Assembly: GCA_015501595.1 (NCBI GenBank)
Contig: JADNRX010000262.1
Location: forward strand, 1 to 64,000
Length of the DNA: 64,000 bases
DNA from: Hymenopellis radicata
Lineage: Eukaryota > Basidiomycota > Agaricomycetes > Agaricales > Physalacriaceae
Direction of reading: 5' to 3'
Below, one piece after another: positions 29,986-41,689 of this stretch. Numbering within the stretch: the first letter of the stretch is position 1; every line of letters begins with the position of its first letter. The translations under genes and the position numbers were made by a program. A model generated the notes under the pieces. It was not told the DNA's origin. It saw only the letters and a list, made by a program, of their open reading frames with translations, and searched no databases.

Positions 29986-32900
29986 TCACTTCGTAAACCT
30001 GCCCAACAACTTGCCCCCTCCCTGCATCAACTGGTCGACCCTCTTCTTCCCAACCACACTCCCCAGCGCATTCGTCGCCGTCGCCACATACGGCGAACTC
30101 GCAAACCCTCCTCCATGAGTATTACCATTCGGAGGTGCATACGGCTGCGAAGTCTGTCCAGGATAGTCTTCTCTCTGATGATTAGGATAAGTCGAGTGTG
30201 GCTGCGACGGATATTGCGACCACGGCTCATTCCCTCCTCCTCCATACGACGGATTGTATCCCCCTCCTCCTCCATACGGCTGAGGTGCAGGAGGCGCATA
30301 CGGCGCATCATACCCTCCAGACCCATACCCGCCTCCAAACGGCGGCTGCGGCGCATACATACCGCCCCCAAACGGCTCCGCCTGCGGTTGCGGATACCCG
30401 CCCGCATCAGGCTGTGGCATCCCCGGCGAACTCGGCAGCGGCATCATATGCAGGTTCGGCGACGGCGACATACTCGAATACACCGCATACTGTGCAGTGC
30501 TCGGTGCTTGTCCCCACTCGGATGGTGGCCACTGCTGCGAACTGGACGGTTCATACGATGAACTTGAACCAGGGCGCGGAATCTCATACGGAGAACTCGA
30601 CCCAGGACGTGGCGGTCCATAGGGTGCGTCGTAAGACGGATGGTGTGGCGGCGGATGATGACCTGGTACAGGTGGCGGCCGCATCGAATTCGCCGTACTA
30701 GGTCGATGTGAATTCGCCAAAGGCGGAGGAGGGTATCCTCCTGGAACGTTACCTACTCTTCCTCCTGCTGATCCCGGTCGACTTCCTGCTAGATTCGCCG
30801 CCGATGGTCTCTTCGCCAATGCCGGATGGACTGGAGGAGGAGGACGTGCAACTGTCGTGTACGTTGCTGATGAAGCATGGTGCACGGGAGGAGGAGTAAT
30901 GTCAATCATTCCTGGTCCTGTCGGAGGAGATATTGGTCTAGTGCTGGAGGGAACTGTAGGAGGTCCATAGGATGAGTTCTCATACGGACCATATGGTGAA
31001 GAGTTTGCTGGAGGATAAGGAGATGTAGATGGCGGCGTATACGATGGACGAGATGAAGGACCATGCCCTGACATCTCGGGTGGCATATAACTTGACGCGC
31101 CCGGAGCTGGCGCCGTGTACCCCGATGGCGCTGGTGCTGCATACGACGACGGTGAATGTGGCTGGCCATACGAGGAAGTACGAGCCAAGTTCTGTCTCGC
31201 AAACTCGTCAGTCATCGAACCAACAGGATCACTCGTATTAGGATTTCCATATCCTGCAAAGCCAGGACTTGAGGGCTGTGATCCCATAGACCCAGGACTC
31301 GACACACGCGGACCCATAAATCCAGGACTGGACGGCTGTGATCCCAAGAATCCCGGACTCGACGGTTGAGATCCCGAGCCGACAGTCGACGGCCCCGCAC
31401 CCAAGAAACTCGGACTTCCCGGGGAATGTCTTCCGCCCAAGGAGCTTCCCGGAGAATGCCTCCCATCTAGACCAATACTCGCTGGACGGGCGCCAGAAAA
31501 CTCGGGCTCGAAGGCTGATGGGGGTGATTAACTGACGGGTACCGCGTGTCAGACGTCGGCGTGGGCACTTCCACCGTCGGTGTCCGCGAAGATGCGCTGA
31601 TTGGTGTTGTAGTTGATACTGCAGGTGCTGGTGCAGTGACGGGTGGTGTGGTTGCTACGATAGGTGCTGGTGCTGGTTGCGAGGATGCAGCAGTTGGAGC
31701 AACATCTGGCGTTTCTTCCGCCTCCAACGAATACGGTGGCGGCGGCGGCTCATCTCCGTCGGTCGTCGGCTGGGTCTTAACCCATTCATCGTATCCTCCT
31801 CCTCCTCCGCTCCCACTTCCACCCGCACTAGGAGAAGCGACTTGCTCTTCATACCTCGGCCGAGTTGCCCAATAATCGTCCAGTTCCTTGGAGGGAAAAC
31901 TTTCATGAATCATACGTTCGCTTCGCAAGCCTTCAGCAGCGAAACCGCATATACGCATATACCTAAGAAATGGTTATAATGGAATTGAAGAAAAATAGAA
32001 GACATACCAATCTGGAGGTAAATCGTAACCATCCTCGTCAAGCGCCATAAATCGCCACTTGTCTGAATGAGGGAGATTCCGCTTCTTGGAGACGACAGGC
32101 ATGAATGCAGTCCCTTCGTCGTATCTGATGTATGTGTAAGAAAAAAAAATAGATCTAGAAAGGTGCACGTACTCGTCCCACATCGCGCCATAGATTGTGC
32201 GCACACCCAATCTCTTCGCGTGAAAAAACCTGTTTCCACAAAAACCTACCACCATTTCGCTTGATATCGTTGAAGCCCCATTTCCCTTCAGAAAGATTGT
32301 AACCCGAACCGCCGGGCAAAACAACTGGCACATAATCCACCCTCCTCCTTGCTGCTCATTGAACCTCTTGATTGCTTCGACATCGCCCTTCATCCTCCCC
32401 TCTGCCCAATCTTCCACTTCCCGTTCGCCGTTGTACCGTCCTATAGTCCATGGGCTGATCGCATCCACTTCTCCGAGCCACACATTCCTCCACGCTTCAT
32501 CTCGGCTCATATCGCCGTCCAATGTGCGCCAATTCGAGGGCGTTCCAGCATATATATACAATCCGCCAGGAGTCATAGCGCGTAGGGAGCGCATAATGGA
32601 GGTAACAAGCCCGGGAGTGTGGTGCGCATCGGACATACCAAAGCCCCACAGAGCGAGGACAGGACTCCCGCGTTCGTGGAGATAGGAGGGTGATGTAAGG
32701 ATGCGTCTGTTGTGCAAGAGATGGTGCCAGTCCTGTTCTAGGATGCGCTGGATGCGGTCTGCAGGGACGCCAGAGACGTCGTACATGATCGCCCAGACTC
32801 TGCCCTCCTGCTCTGCCGCCGCACGGACGAGCTCGCCCACCTCGTCGCGTATCCTGATCATCCCGCGTCCGCCTTCGCTTTCGCCGCCGGGAGCGGTATC

Positions 32901-33402
32901 GCACTGCCCTGCGAAGCGCTGTAGGAAAACACCGTCGACACCGTGTTCCGCCATCCAGTGGAAATGCCGCTGCACGGTCTTTGGATGCCGCGAAGAGAAT
33001 AGTTGCGCGCCGTGAAGGCCGGGCGCATCAAAGAGCTCATCGGGGTCGTATGAGGAGACGTCTGGCCAGAGATCTGTGTTGGGCCGTCCACCGCACGGAA
33101 TGGGCTCGTTGAACCAGTGCAGCCAGCCGTGATGTCCTAGAGCAGATGGTAAGTAATGTGGCGCTGTCAAATCTCCAGACGCACCTGGACCAACGGGTTC
33201 GCCATCTCCTGCACAAGTAAACCTTTTGCATTATGAGTTGAGAGAATGGTGCGAGTTAATATGAGATACTCACCAGCCCTGATATCCAACTAAAAACTTG
33301 TCATGGATCGTGGCGGGGTTGGCTCTGTAAAGTCAGAATCTTTGCTTGCCCTTGGCGTTGAGAGACGTACCTCTTTAGCGTTTTATTCGTGTTCGTCGCC
33401 AT
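29986..33402 (-). CDS. GH-like enzyme (xylosidase/arabinosidase-annotated fungal family) with Pro/Ser-rich tail, three one-base lesions
   Basis: Exons (minus): 33402-33371, 33324-33274, 33222-33185, 33136-32173, 32124-32008, 31962-29986. The N-terminal ~400 residues hold the enzyme domain: FLVGYQGWFTCAGDG, GHHGWLHWFNEP, HGVDGVFLQRFAGQC, WAIMYDVSGV, GVRTIYGAMWDEYDEG. There is no signal peptide. The tail (~600 aa) is Pro/Ser/Gly/Tyr-rich with SQPSSPGF repeats and ends LLGRFTK. Between about 32340 and 32230 the conserved sequence (PGGSGYNLSEGKW...) is in a different frame from its flanks: one base seems lost at the start and one T gained at the end, so the frame is recovered. Another single-base loss near 31510 (T-run) breaks the tail. 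With one base added there, the total is 1060 codons. Confidence 0.7.
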
Positions 33403-33845
33403 CCGAATTAATAGGAAGGAAAATCTAATGTACGGTGATGGTGGTAGGAAGAAAGGAAGCTGGGCCTGGCGGCGATCGACGTGTAGCTATCACATGATCT
33501 TAACCTGTCCATCTGCCAGTGTCAGTGCCTCGTCAAGAACAGATGGTTACCACTGCCACAGGTTTCGTAGCGGTAAGTATCTACGGCCTGATGGTACTGT
33601 GCCACGGAGCTGTTGTGAAGGTAGCTATAACATCTAATCACTGTGTTGAACCTGTGCATCATAAATGTTCTTCTTACAGCAGTAAGTATTGACAGCACAT
33701 CCTAACCCATGCTAACCAACGCGTCCGTGCCTCATTGCACTGCCATAAGAAGAATATCATAATTTGGCTTTCGAAAGAAACCTATCAAGAGTCTCCGCCG
33801 AAAAATGCGCAATCTGCAACACCTCATCTCCCCTCTCAAAATCTA
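33403..33845. other. Intergenic, no gene seen
   Basis: Between the start of the GH-like gene and the end of the GNAT-like gene. No conserved coding sequence. Confidence 0.4.
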
Positions 33846-34647
33846 TCAACCTCGATAAAACGAATCCAACGCCTCATTCCTATGCGTCCCCTCACTCCTC
33901 CGAGTTCCCTTCTCAAAAACAGTCCCTTTAGCACTGCCTCGAAATACCGACGCCTCCCAATCAAATGGTACATCCGGCCTGAGATACATAGACTCCCTCA
34001 ACGCTGGTGTCTCGACGATAGTTTTGGCGATAAGTATATGCGTGGGAGTCGGCGCGACGCGATGCCGTAGGGATGGGCAGACCTCGTCCATGAAAATCGC
34101 AATATTTCCTAACGATGACACTACGGCAGCAAGGTTCGAGACCCACACCGTTTGGTCGGGTCGCGTTCGAAGATAATGCCTCGCGATCCCGCCTACCAGC
34201 ATCTTGGTGAGACCATGAGAGAGCGCCGAGGGAATAATACATGTCAATCCTAGATGAAGTACTGGATCTGGGAGAGACGGAATAGGTAACTTGGAACATC
34301 AATACATTGAATATATGCGTTGACGTTCTGCTCACCAATACAGCAGAAGTAAACGCAATCATCTTGCCAGTGTCCTTTAAACGAACGCAGACAATAACCT
34401 TGTCCGCGAGCGATCTCACGGGGTCGTCTAAGGAAAGACACTGATAATTTGGCAAGTGGCGTTCATCGATCTGGAATGAGCTCGCTGCCACCTGACGCAA
34501 CTCGCGAATGAACCTCCTGCAGTTGTCTACAGACAGGTTCGTCGAAGGTCTGTGATGGTAGGAGACTATCATGTCTAGCCGCCTAGGGGCATATTCAGTC
34601 GCAATGGATACGAAAATATACTCTCCACACCTTTCCCGGGCACCCAT
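33846..34647 (-). CDS. Conserved hypothetical protein, possibly GNAT-like
   Basis: Exon 1 is 34647-34336 (104 codons, GTGAGC donor); exon 2 is about 34267-33846, opening PVLHLGLTCIIPSA and continuing HGLTKMLVGGIARHYL, VSNLAAVVSSLGNIAIFMD, down to FRGSAKGTVFEKG. The layout (substrate part, strand, alternating Gly/Leu helix, then an asparagine-containing strand) resembles acyl-CoA N-acyltransferases, but I see no definitive acetyl-CoA loop. The exon phases do not match by one base with any acceptor I can find, so either an extra tiny exon or a one-base indel is missing from this model. Confidence 0.5.
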
Positions 34648-35023
34648 GGTGGCTTGATGCAGTAGTTACCTCCACCATCTTTATAAGCCACAAAAATCAT
34701 TCCCAGCATCCCCGCGCTTGATAATGCCCCCACTCATTACCGGAATAACTTAAAGCGACGTGAAAGTCACCGACGCGTTCACGCGCCGCCGGAGATCCAA
34801 ACAAATCCAGACATGATACTCATCAGCGGACTCGAGTGATGACTTTTAACAACGTGATTGGAGAGGATGCTGTTAAATAAACTCTCGTTAGCACCAGCAC
34901 GTCGCCGCTCTACTTCCTCTCTCACCGATCGTCGCAATCTGTCTGCGTGTCAGCCACACAACCTCAACGCCACATCCGGCTTCTCTGATTCCATCCCCTC
35001 ATTCAACGGATTCGGAGACGAGC

Positions 35024-35910
35024 ATGTCCACGCAGCAGGACGTCGGCGTCGAAGGATGGGCCGCGTATCATCCATACGACCTTTCGTACGATTATCCGTA
35101 TTACCCTGGGACCACAATCACGACTGGCGCTAGCCATTACGACGCATCCGAATCCCCATCCGTATCCGGGACGAGTACGACTCCCGGGGGCCCGTGTTCG
35201 AGTGGAGGAGATGGCGACGAGATGCAGAAACAGATACAAGCCTTGCAGCTGCAGGCGTATGGTGCGTCCCAAGTTTTTCAAGCTTTGTACATCGGCTGAG
35301 CGAGAATATATATAGTCCATCAGCAATCGGCGGAGGTGAATCAGAAACGTGCGTCTTGCCCGCCTGACTATTCATGTAAGGGCGCGTGAACTGCTGCCTA
35401 GTAAATAAAGAACTGCGACATCGGAATGAGGAGCTAAGCGCGGAACTGGAGGTGTACGAGGAGGACCTACAGGTTGCTGAAGAAGCGCGGGATCAAGCGC
35501 TGGGTGTGTGGTCTTGCTTCTCATAAACCTGAGGCGAGTGACAGAAGTTGACGATATAGAGGCATCGAAAAAGCTCTGTCGAGAGCTGGAGCGTACCAAG
35601 AAGCGGTTGCGGAATAAAGTGGTCGGTTCGTCGTTTCCATTCTACGCTATTTTCGTATCTAACGACACGACAAGCGCTTCGAGGTCTCGTAGAACGTGAA
35701 CGGCGGGAGCGACGCCTGACTTCTATGCAGGAGTACAACACGATACGGAGGGAGAGACAACGTCTGGACAAGATTGTTTATGAGGACGAAGACGAAGATT
35801 TGGAAGACGCGGTTGCAGACCATATTATTGTCCTCGAGGATATCGAGGAGAGATACGAGAAGATGATGAGCGTCGGGGCGAAGACAGAGATGGCGATTGA
35901 AGTAGACTGA
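35024..35910 (+). CDS. Coiled-coil protein (218 aa), unknown function
   Basis: Exons 35024-35261, 35402-35503, 35545-35625, 35675-35910; total 657 nt, 219 codons with consistent phases. The N-terminal ~75 residues are Tyr/Ser/Gly-rich. From ~70 to ~175 is a strongly charged coiled coil (NKELRHRNEELSAELEVYEE, ASKKLCRELERTKKRLRNK, EYNTIRRERQRLDKI), followed by an acidic segment (YEDEDEDLED). The exon 3 donor GTTCGT was chosen because it alone keeps phase. No family recognised. Confidence 0.7.
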
Positions 35911-36197
35911 TTTGAATTTTTGTTTGAGAAAGGGCGCTCGTGATAGGCCAGTTGTACGTTATAGTAGCACTATCATTCAATTACATTGGCGATTTGACAT
36001 CCATCGTGGGTCCAAGTTGGCGTGTCGCGGTCGACATGATGGTCACTGGGAGTCGCGCCACGTGCACGTGAGTCCCTGTATATAATTGGGTCCTCCTTCA
36101 ACTTCCTTCCTACCTTCATCTTCTGTCCCACCCGCGCGTTGCCCCCGCGTATGCTCATCTTACATCGTCTCCTTACTGAACTGACCAACCTAGCAGA

Positions 36198-36902
36198 ATG
36201 CCAAGATACCCTCGCAACACCTATCGAGCTCTCTCCCGCCAGAACCCCTATGTCCTTCAACTGCACCCGCCCAACAGGATAGCCCGCCGCGAGCTCGCTT
36301 TTCTCGTCGTTCACCAGTTTCTCTCCGAATCCAACGAGAATCGCGACCTAGTCATCAGCGAAATCGAATACGACCTGATCTTCGCAGCCGTCTTTGACAA
36401 GAGCAGAGTCACCCACGCGAAGCAGAGCGTCCAGCGCTTAATCGACACAGCTCAAGTCCGCGATGGCGCGTTATACGTCGGCACGGCTCCAGTGGTCAGC
36501 GAGAAGGCTTTGTCTCAGGCTCTTGTAGAGCTATCGTTCTGCTTAGACCCTGAAGAGATGGTTCACGAGGCTGCCGCTCGGTATAGAGGGCTGCCCGAGG
36601 ATCTTGTTCGAGTATGGCACGCCTCGCTTCTCTTACTCGCAATCGTGGAGCCCGCCGCACAAAACATCCTATCCTCTACTCACGCTTCTATCAATCCCTT
36701 CACCGACGCCGATGACATTCAAGTTCAACCACCTGCTCGTCGCCGTATTTCGACGTCTTTATCGACGCCCTCTCCTCCATCAGTCTCCTGCTGCGCTGCC
36801 AATTCAGCGGTAGAACCACCACACGGTAGCCCCCACAGTCAAGAATCGAAGCCCGTCGCGATTATGTCTATGTTGTTACCAATGATCTTCGGCTCCGCAT
36901 AA
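36198..36902 (+). CDS. FxGLP-WH family protein (234 aa), intact divergent member
   Basis: ATG at 36198 after a pyrimidine-rich leader. The domain reads LAFLVVHQFLSESNENRDLV, ISEIEYDLIFAAVF, VRDGALYVGTAPVVSEKALS, DPEEMVHEAAARYRGLPEDL and VRVWHASL, so the F-x-G-L-P phenylalanine is Tyr-Arg here. A Ser/Pro-rich tail replaces the acidic tail of the copies at 23.7 and 40.6 kb. Its 3' flank is duplicated at 8.1-8.3 kb. No lesion seen. Confidence 0.7.
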   Translation: MPRYPRNTYRALSRQNPYVLQLHPPNRIARRELAFLVVHQFLSESNENRDLVISEIEYDLIFAAVFDKSRVTHAKQSVQRLIDTAQVRDGALYVGTAPVVSEKALSQALVELSFCLDPEEMVHEAAARYRGLPEDLVRVWHASLLLLAIVEPAAQNILSSTHASINPFTDADDIQVQPPARRRISTSLSTPSPPSVSCCAANSAVEPPHGSPHSQESKPVAIMSMLLPMIFGSA

Positions 36903-36927
36903 CCGCTGCCGTTGAACGAGGAGACTG

Positions 36928-37210
36928 GGAGTCGTTGAATTGGTGTGCTACTGGTTGTCGGATAAGTAGGCTCGAAGACTCGCGCATGTATCATTATCCT
37001 CTCTTTATTCTTCAGTTTGTACACTTCTATAGATATATCAAACTACATATTCTCCGTTTATCCTAGCATTGTGGCGCATGTCATCTTTATATGAAATTTT
37101 ACTTTGTCGTATAACTATCATGATACTTTCTCCTTACAAATAAGGTGCGACTTGACGGCAGATATCACATTAATGCGCCACATTTCCGGCCAAGATATCA
37201 GCCGCGGATG
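36928..37210 (+). repeat. 3' flank of the FxGLP-WH gene, shared with 8095-8310
   Basis: The matching region starts about 25 bp after the stop codon and extends to GGCCAAGATATCAG. The copy at 8.1 kb lacks some 60 bp present here. Confidence 0.7.
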
Positions 37211-37818
37211 TGTACTCCTCTTGCTCAATTTTCCGATCAGGGAATCGTGCGCCTTGCTCACACTCGATTCTTTCCCTTCGTCTGAATCCTCCGCGCTCAA
37301 TCTGCATCCTGCTCACACAATATCGCTATATTACGCGTACTGGACGCGATAGGATGCTCTGTATCCATCTCGAGCGGCCGGAAAAGAGAGTTATTGAGTT
37401 CGGCGCGACCAGCTGAGTCTTCGCACTTAAGTACTATATGCTACCCTCAACGCTTAGAAAGGCCTTTCCAGTGCTCGTTCTTTACTCCCTAGCCGTCGTC
37501 TCAACGTGTTAGCTGGATCCGTGTTCAGGTCCCAGTTCAGCCTCTCACCAGAGTTCTCGGCTGTCCTTGCGATCCGGTTTCCCCCATTGGCAATCCCTCG
37601 AGTGGCGCATTTCGTCGCCACTCAGCTTGGGCTAATAACTTGATTCATAGACCTGAGAAATTATTCAAGTAAATATTTACATTTCGAAATCTACTCATCA
37701 TTAAAAGCCAGAGCAGTTTTCGAAAAGATGAGTTTACGAAATTGGCGGTGTGGTACAACAAATCTAGAATGATACAAACCAAGATACATAGAAATAAAGA
37801 TAGTGCGTGTATACAGTA
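37211..37818. other. Spacer, no gene seen
   Basis: No conserved coding sequence on either strand. Confidence 0.4.
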
Positions 37819-38490
37819 CTATATGTGTCCCATCCACGCGAACGGCAATCGTCGTAACAACCTCAACCCTCTCATCAGCAACATAGCAGCTGGAACATTT
37901 CTATCCACTGCAACGTTGCCGCCCTCGCCTGGTACTTTCTTGTCGGCCTCCGGCTGAATATCGACCAACGTAATATCGACCGACGTATTACCCGAAAAAG
38001 TCGCAGACGGCGAGTCGTAGTCTTCGCTCGTGTCCTCGGCGCCCTCTACATCGTCGTCTCCAATCGAGGCCACGCCGAGCCGGGTCACTTGACGTACAAT
38101 AACACGAGCCACGCAAGCCTGCCACGCCTCCACAAGCTTCTCCGGCAGCCCTATAAACTTGGTCTCAGCCTCCACCAACATCGCGCCCAGATCGTCCCTG
38201 CACTCGAGCACCGTCAAAGCTTGGGGCGCAATCTTCCTGTACACGAGGCGGCGTTCTTTATAATACAGTGGTCCGTCGGTAGGCATCATCGGGTCTACCG
38301 CGCAGACGGCGTCGTGTAGGGACTCGTATTCGGCGTTGGACATGAGATAATGTTTATTCGATATGAGAGCTTTGCGATAATCGCGGACGTAGGTATCGAC
38401 GACGTCTTCAGCAAGATCATGAAAGAGGCATCCATTTGACTGCTTGACGTTTCCTGGGAGATGCGCTGGCAATTCGATACTGTGAAGATA
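37819..38490 (-). pseudogene. FxGLP-WH family domain, tandem partner of the next copy, no own start
   Basis: The domain reads FHDLAEDVVDTYVRDYRKAL, ISNKHYLMSNAEYESLHDAV, YKERRLVYRKIAPQALTVL, MLVEAETKFIGLPEKLVEAW, then an acidic stretch and the C-terminal RGLRLLRRLPFAWMGHI. There is no convincing ATG before the domain: going upstream the frame runs into the 3' part of the gene at 38417-39148 in another frame. Either this is a gene that lost its 5' end, or the two form one two-domain gene broken by a one-base shift near 38420-38480. Confidence 0.55.
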
Positions 38491-39148
38491 CGTCGCTGTC
38501 CAAGAGAGAAATAAGAGTCGATGTCGACGACGAAGCTGAAACAGACGAAATCGGCATGGAGGAAGCGTAGGCGTGGTCGCTGCGTAAGGGCGGGATATCG
38601 TGACTGTCTGTGTTCTCCATCGACGCGCTGGGATCGACGCAATCCTCTTCCTCTTGGTAATCCCCCAAAAATTGGATCCTATGGGCAACAAGCTCCGCAT
38701 GCCACAGACGTACAACAGTCTGGGGCAGTCCGCTAAATCGCCGTCGAGCTTCCTTGACCATGTCCTCCACGTCCTCGCGGAACCACAAAGCGGCGAGCGC
38801 TAAATGTAGAGTCCCCGAGTAAACAAGGCGGCGTCCCTGTTCGTCTAAGTACACAAATTGCCAGACATCCTCAGCTGGTTCTGCAGAAGGAAGGTGAGCT
38901 GCCCCGACTGGACCCGCGGAGACAATAAGCATGTATTGGACTTCGGAGAGCATCTTGTCTTTGCCGATACCAGAGAGCCAATGGCGGGAAAAGCGGTGAG
39001 CGAGAGTTTCGTGGGCAGAGTAATCGCGTTTGGAAGACCGAGGGAAGTAGGCGGGTGTCGGTCGAGGACGATGTGATCGCTGTCGAACGCGCGTGTATGG
39101 CAGCGGACGACTTTGGCTTGCTGAGGAAGGAGTGCGGATGGCGGGCAT
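38417..39148 (-). CDS. FxGLP-WH family protein (243 aa)
   Basis: ATG 39148 opens MPAIRTPSSASQSRPLP, like the copies at 5415 and 42284. The domain follows: LAHRFSRHWLSGIGKDKMLS, EVQYMLIVSAG, YLDEQGRRLVYSGTLHLALA, EDVEDMVKEARRRFSGLP and TVVRLWHAEL. The tail is Ser-rich (SSVSASSSTSTLISLLDSD), and the last ~30 residues read out of frame over the beginning of the tandem domain at 37.8-38.5 kb. Function unknown. Confidence 0.6.
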   Translation of the reverse strand: MPAIRTPSSASQSRPLPYTRVRQRSHRPRPTPAYFPRSSKRDYSAHETLAHRFSRHWLSGIGKDKMLSEVQYMLIVSAGPVGAAHLPSAEPAEDVWQFVYLDEQGRRLVYSGTLHLALAALWFREDVEDMVKEARRRFSGLPQTVVRLWHAELVAHRIQFLGDYQEEEDCVDPSASMENTDSHDIPPLRSDHAYASSMPISSVSASSSTSTLISLLDSDVSSQYRIASASPRKRQAVKWMPLS

Positions 39149-39559
39149 GATGAAGCTGGAAAAGACAGATCAGTATCGAGAGAAGAAATGGAAAATGGCG
39201 GCGTACTGTTAGGCGAGATAGGGAGTATCGCAAGCGGGAGTGGTAGTGAAAGGGAAGGACGCCTACTGATCGCAAGTTCAGCGCGCCATTTCCCGGCAAG
39301 TGCCGCATTGGAAGTAAATATCTCAGCCACCTACCGCGTTCTCGTAAATTCAGCATTCCGCAAATGCAATGGCGCCACACTTTAGGCCTGTCAATTCATC
39401 AAGCTAAGTGTGGGCAGAACCTCGCCGCCGTTAATCACAAGGTAGCAAGCCACACACCTCAAATTCAATCTGCAGATATTTGGTCAAAATTGGAGTAGCG
39501 ATATTGAAAGACAAGTTGTAGTGGTAAAGACCAAGTAAAGAGCCTAAAAAGAGCAGTGT

Positions 39560-39900
39560 TGGCCTAGATGCCGGCAGATGCCGAGCGCGGTTTGAATTTC
39601 TGAGTCGATCACAACTTGTTGCTCCTCCTTGACTAAACGAAAAGTTGCAACGGTAAACATGAGGAAGCATTCTGTACCAGGTAAGTAAGGACCCAGTCGA
39701 CGGGCTTCCATCTACTCTGACTCCGTACGGTGGCACTCATAAATGACTCAGTGCACAATCTGTAGATGAGGGCCTGGTGGTTCACTTCAACAAACTACCA
39801 CCACACTATCAACACACTATCCCTACAAACTAAACTTTTTGACTTATGTCTCGCGTCACTTCACTAGAGAAACCTCAAGGCTCGACTGATGACATGGGTC
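39560..39900 (+). repeat. Extra copy of the promoter/leader of the FxGLP-WH gene at 40.6 kb
   Basis: The order of landmarks matches 40020-40340 in direct orientation: GCCGAGCGCGGTTT, GTAAGTAAGGACCCAGTC, GGTGGTTCACTTCAACAAAC, CACTATCAACACACTATCCC, AGAGAAACCTC. It breaks off before the coding region. Confidence 0.75.
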
Positions 39901-40590
39901 CACCGTGCAAACGTCGGACATGGTGACCTGCGGGCGACAGAAATAAGCACTCGAACAGTTGTAGAAACTATGAGGGAATGGGAGTTGTTCCGGGGAAAGT
40001 TATATGTTAAAGAGGAGGGATTGTGCCGAGCGCGGTTTCCGAGTCGATCAACTTTTACCCCTCCCGAGCTCCCTTACGCTAAACGAAAAGTCCAAACAGT
40101 AAAAACAAGAAGAATTTCCAGAGTATGTAAGTAAGTAAAGACCCAGTCAGCGGGCTACCCTCACTCAGACTCTGGTTCAGAGGCACCTTTAAATAAGGAG
40201 TTCATGTGTAGACATGAGGGCCCGGTGGTTCACTTTAACAAACTACAGACACACTATCAACACACTATCCCTACAAACTAAGCTTTTTGGATTCTGGCTC
40301 GCTACCTTTGTTTACACGTCACTCGCACTAGAGAAACCTCGAGGCTCAGCACCGTGCATACGTTTGACATGGACAAATTCACCAGCGATGACGACAATTT
40401 GGGAAGACGTACTCTGGATCGAGGCGACCCATTTCGGATTGGCCGATCTATTCCCTTCCTGTACCGCGACCACCATCTCCAGCGATCCCCCACGCACCGC
40501 TACGCGTGTTTTCTTTATCTCGCCTACGGTACGTTCGTTAAACGTTAACAGATATCCACTGCATCGTTAACGCTGGCACGTTTAGCCATC

Positions 40591-41394
40591 ATGCCGCCAG
40601 TCACCCCGACGCGAAGGACCAGGCCTACGCCCTATTCCCGCTCTCCTTCTTCATCCCAGCCCAAAACGCGTATCTTCGAGAGACTCGACCTTGTCCAATT
40701 CGCCTTTGACGCCGTCCAAAAGTATCTCGCCGAGACTGTAGACAACCGCAAATCACTTCTCACCGAGACTGAATTCGCTTTGCTCCTCGATGCCTTAGAC
40801 GGAACCCAAGTTCTCCCCGCTGAGTCGCATCTTCATCAGTGGTTACGCGTCGCGTCAGTGCACCAGGGATCGATCTACATTGGCAAGACTCGTCGTCTCG
40901 TGTTTATGAAGGATTTGGACTCGGCGCTAGCGTCTTTGAGGTTCTCGGAGCAACCCGCGGATATGCTTGACGAAGCCCAGAGGAGATTCGCGGGGATTCC
41001 GGATGAACTGGTTCGGTGCTGGCATCAGGAGCTGGTCGCGCTGGCTAAGATGCAGAAGATCTGGTACGGGCTGAAGGAGCAGGAGAATTTCGTTCCCATT
41101 CCGGATCCACCTCAACTAGAACCATCGAGTCTCTGGTCCCCGTCTGCGAGCACCGTCGTCGCCTATGACTCGGACAACGAAAGCGATTTGGAGGAGGACG
41201 AGTACGATGGTGGCGATGCTGATGCTGATGACGACGATGACGAGGAGGATTCAGTCTTGGAGGACGACGCCGACTTCTCGACCGATGCGGCATCCAACGA
41301 GGGAAGTGCTACAGAGGATGTCGATGAAGCGGATGTTCGTCCAAGCGTTGATAGTATCCCGTCAGCGAGGACATATGGGTGTACAGTGCAGTGA
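40591..41394 (+). CDS. FxGLP-WH family protein (267 aa), intact duplicate of the 23.7-kb gene
   Basis: Starts at ATG 40591 (MPPVTPTRR), the first ATG followed by a long frame; upstream in this frame there are stops. Same length and nearly the same sequence as 23688-24491, with changes mostly at ~85-125 and in the acidic tail. The core FAGIPDELVRCWHQEL is unchanged. Two tandem copies of its upstream region precede it (39560-39900 and 40020-40590), so expression may differ from the inverted partner. Confidence 0.75.
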   Translation: MPPVTPTRRTRPTPYSRSPSSSQPKTRIFERLDLVQFAFDAVQKYLAETVDNRKSLLTETEFALLLDALDGTQVLPAESHLHQWLRVASVHQGSIYIGKTRRLVFMKDLDSALASLRFSEQPADMLDEAQRRFAGIPDELVRCWHQELVALAKMQKIWYGLKEQENFVPIPDPPQLEPSSLWSPSASTVVAYDSDNESDLEEDEYDGGDADADDDDDEEDSVLEDDADFSTDAASNEGSATEDVDEADVRPSVDSIPSARTYGCTVQ

Positions 41395-41689
41395 ACACAG
41401 GTAATAATCCAGAACTCTCTTCCTTCATTTTTCTATGGCACCTTCATGTATATATTATGTTCATCTCTAGTATCGAGTTCGGTTTGTACCCTACAACTAT
41501 AGATTTCTTGTACCAAGAATGAATGAAACATTGCCACGGACAACTTTGTAGTATCATGCTATCAGACGTGCATCTCCTCAGTCTTTCTGCCGAAATTCGA
41601 GCCTGCCGTCGACTAAATCCGAGCCTGTGGGTCAAATTAGCATACAGTCCGCCTACGCTGTATGGTTTCATTGAGTCCAAGGGATTTAT

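Noticed and set aside
30027..31375. Several long frames opposite or alongside the Pro-rich tail of the GH-like gene
   Set aside because: Shadows of a repetitive coding region; their amino-acid make-up (Arg/Met/His runs) is that of a wrong frame.
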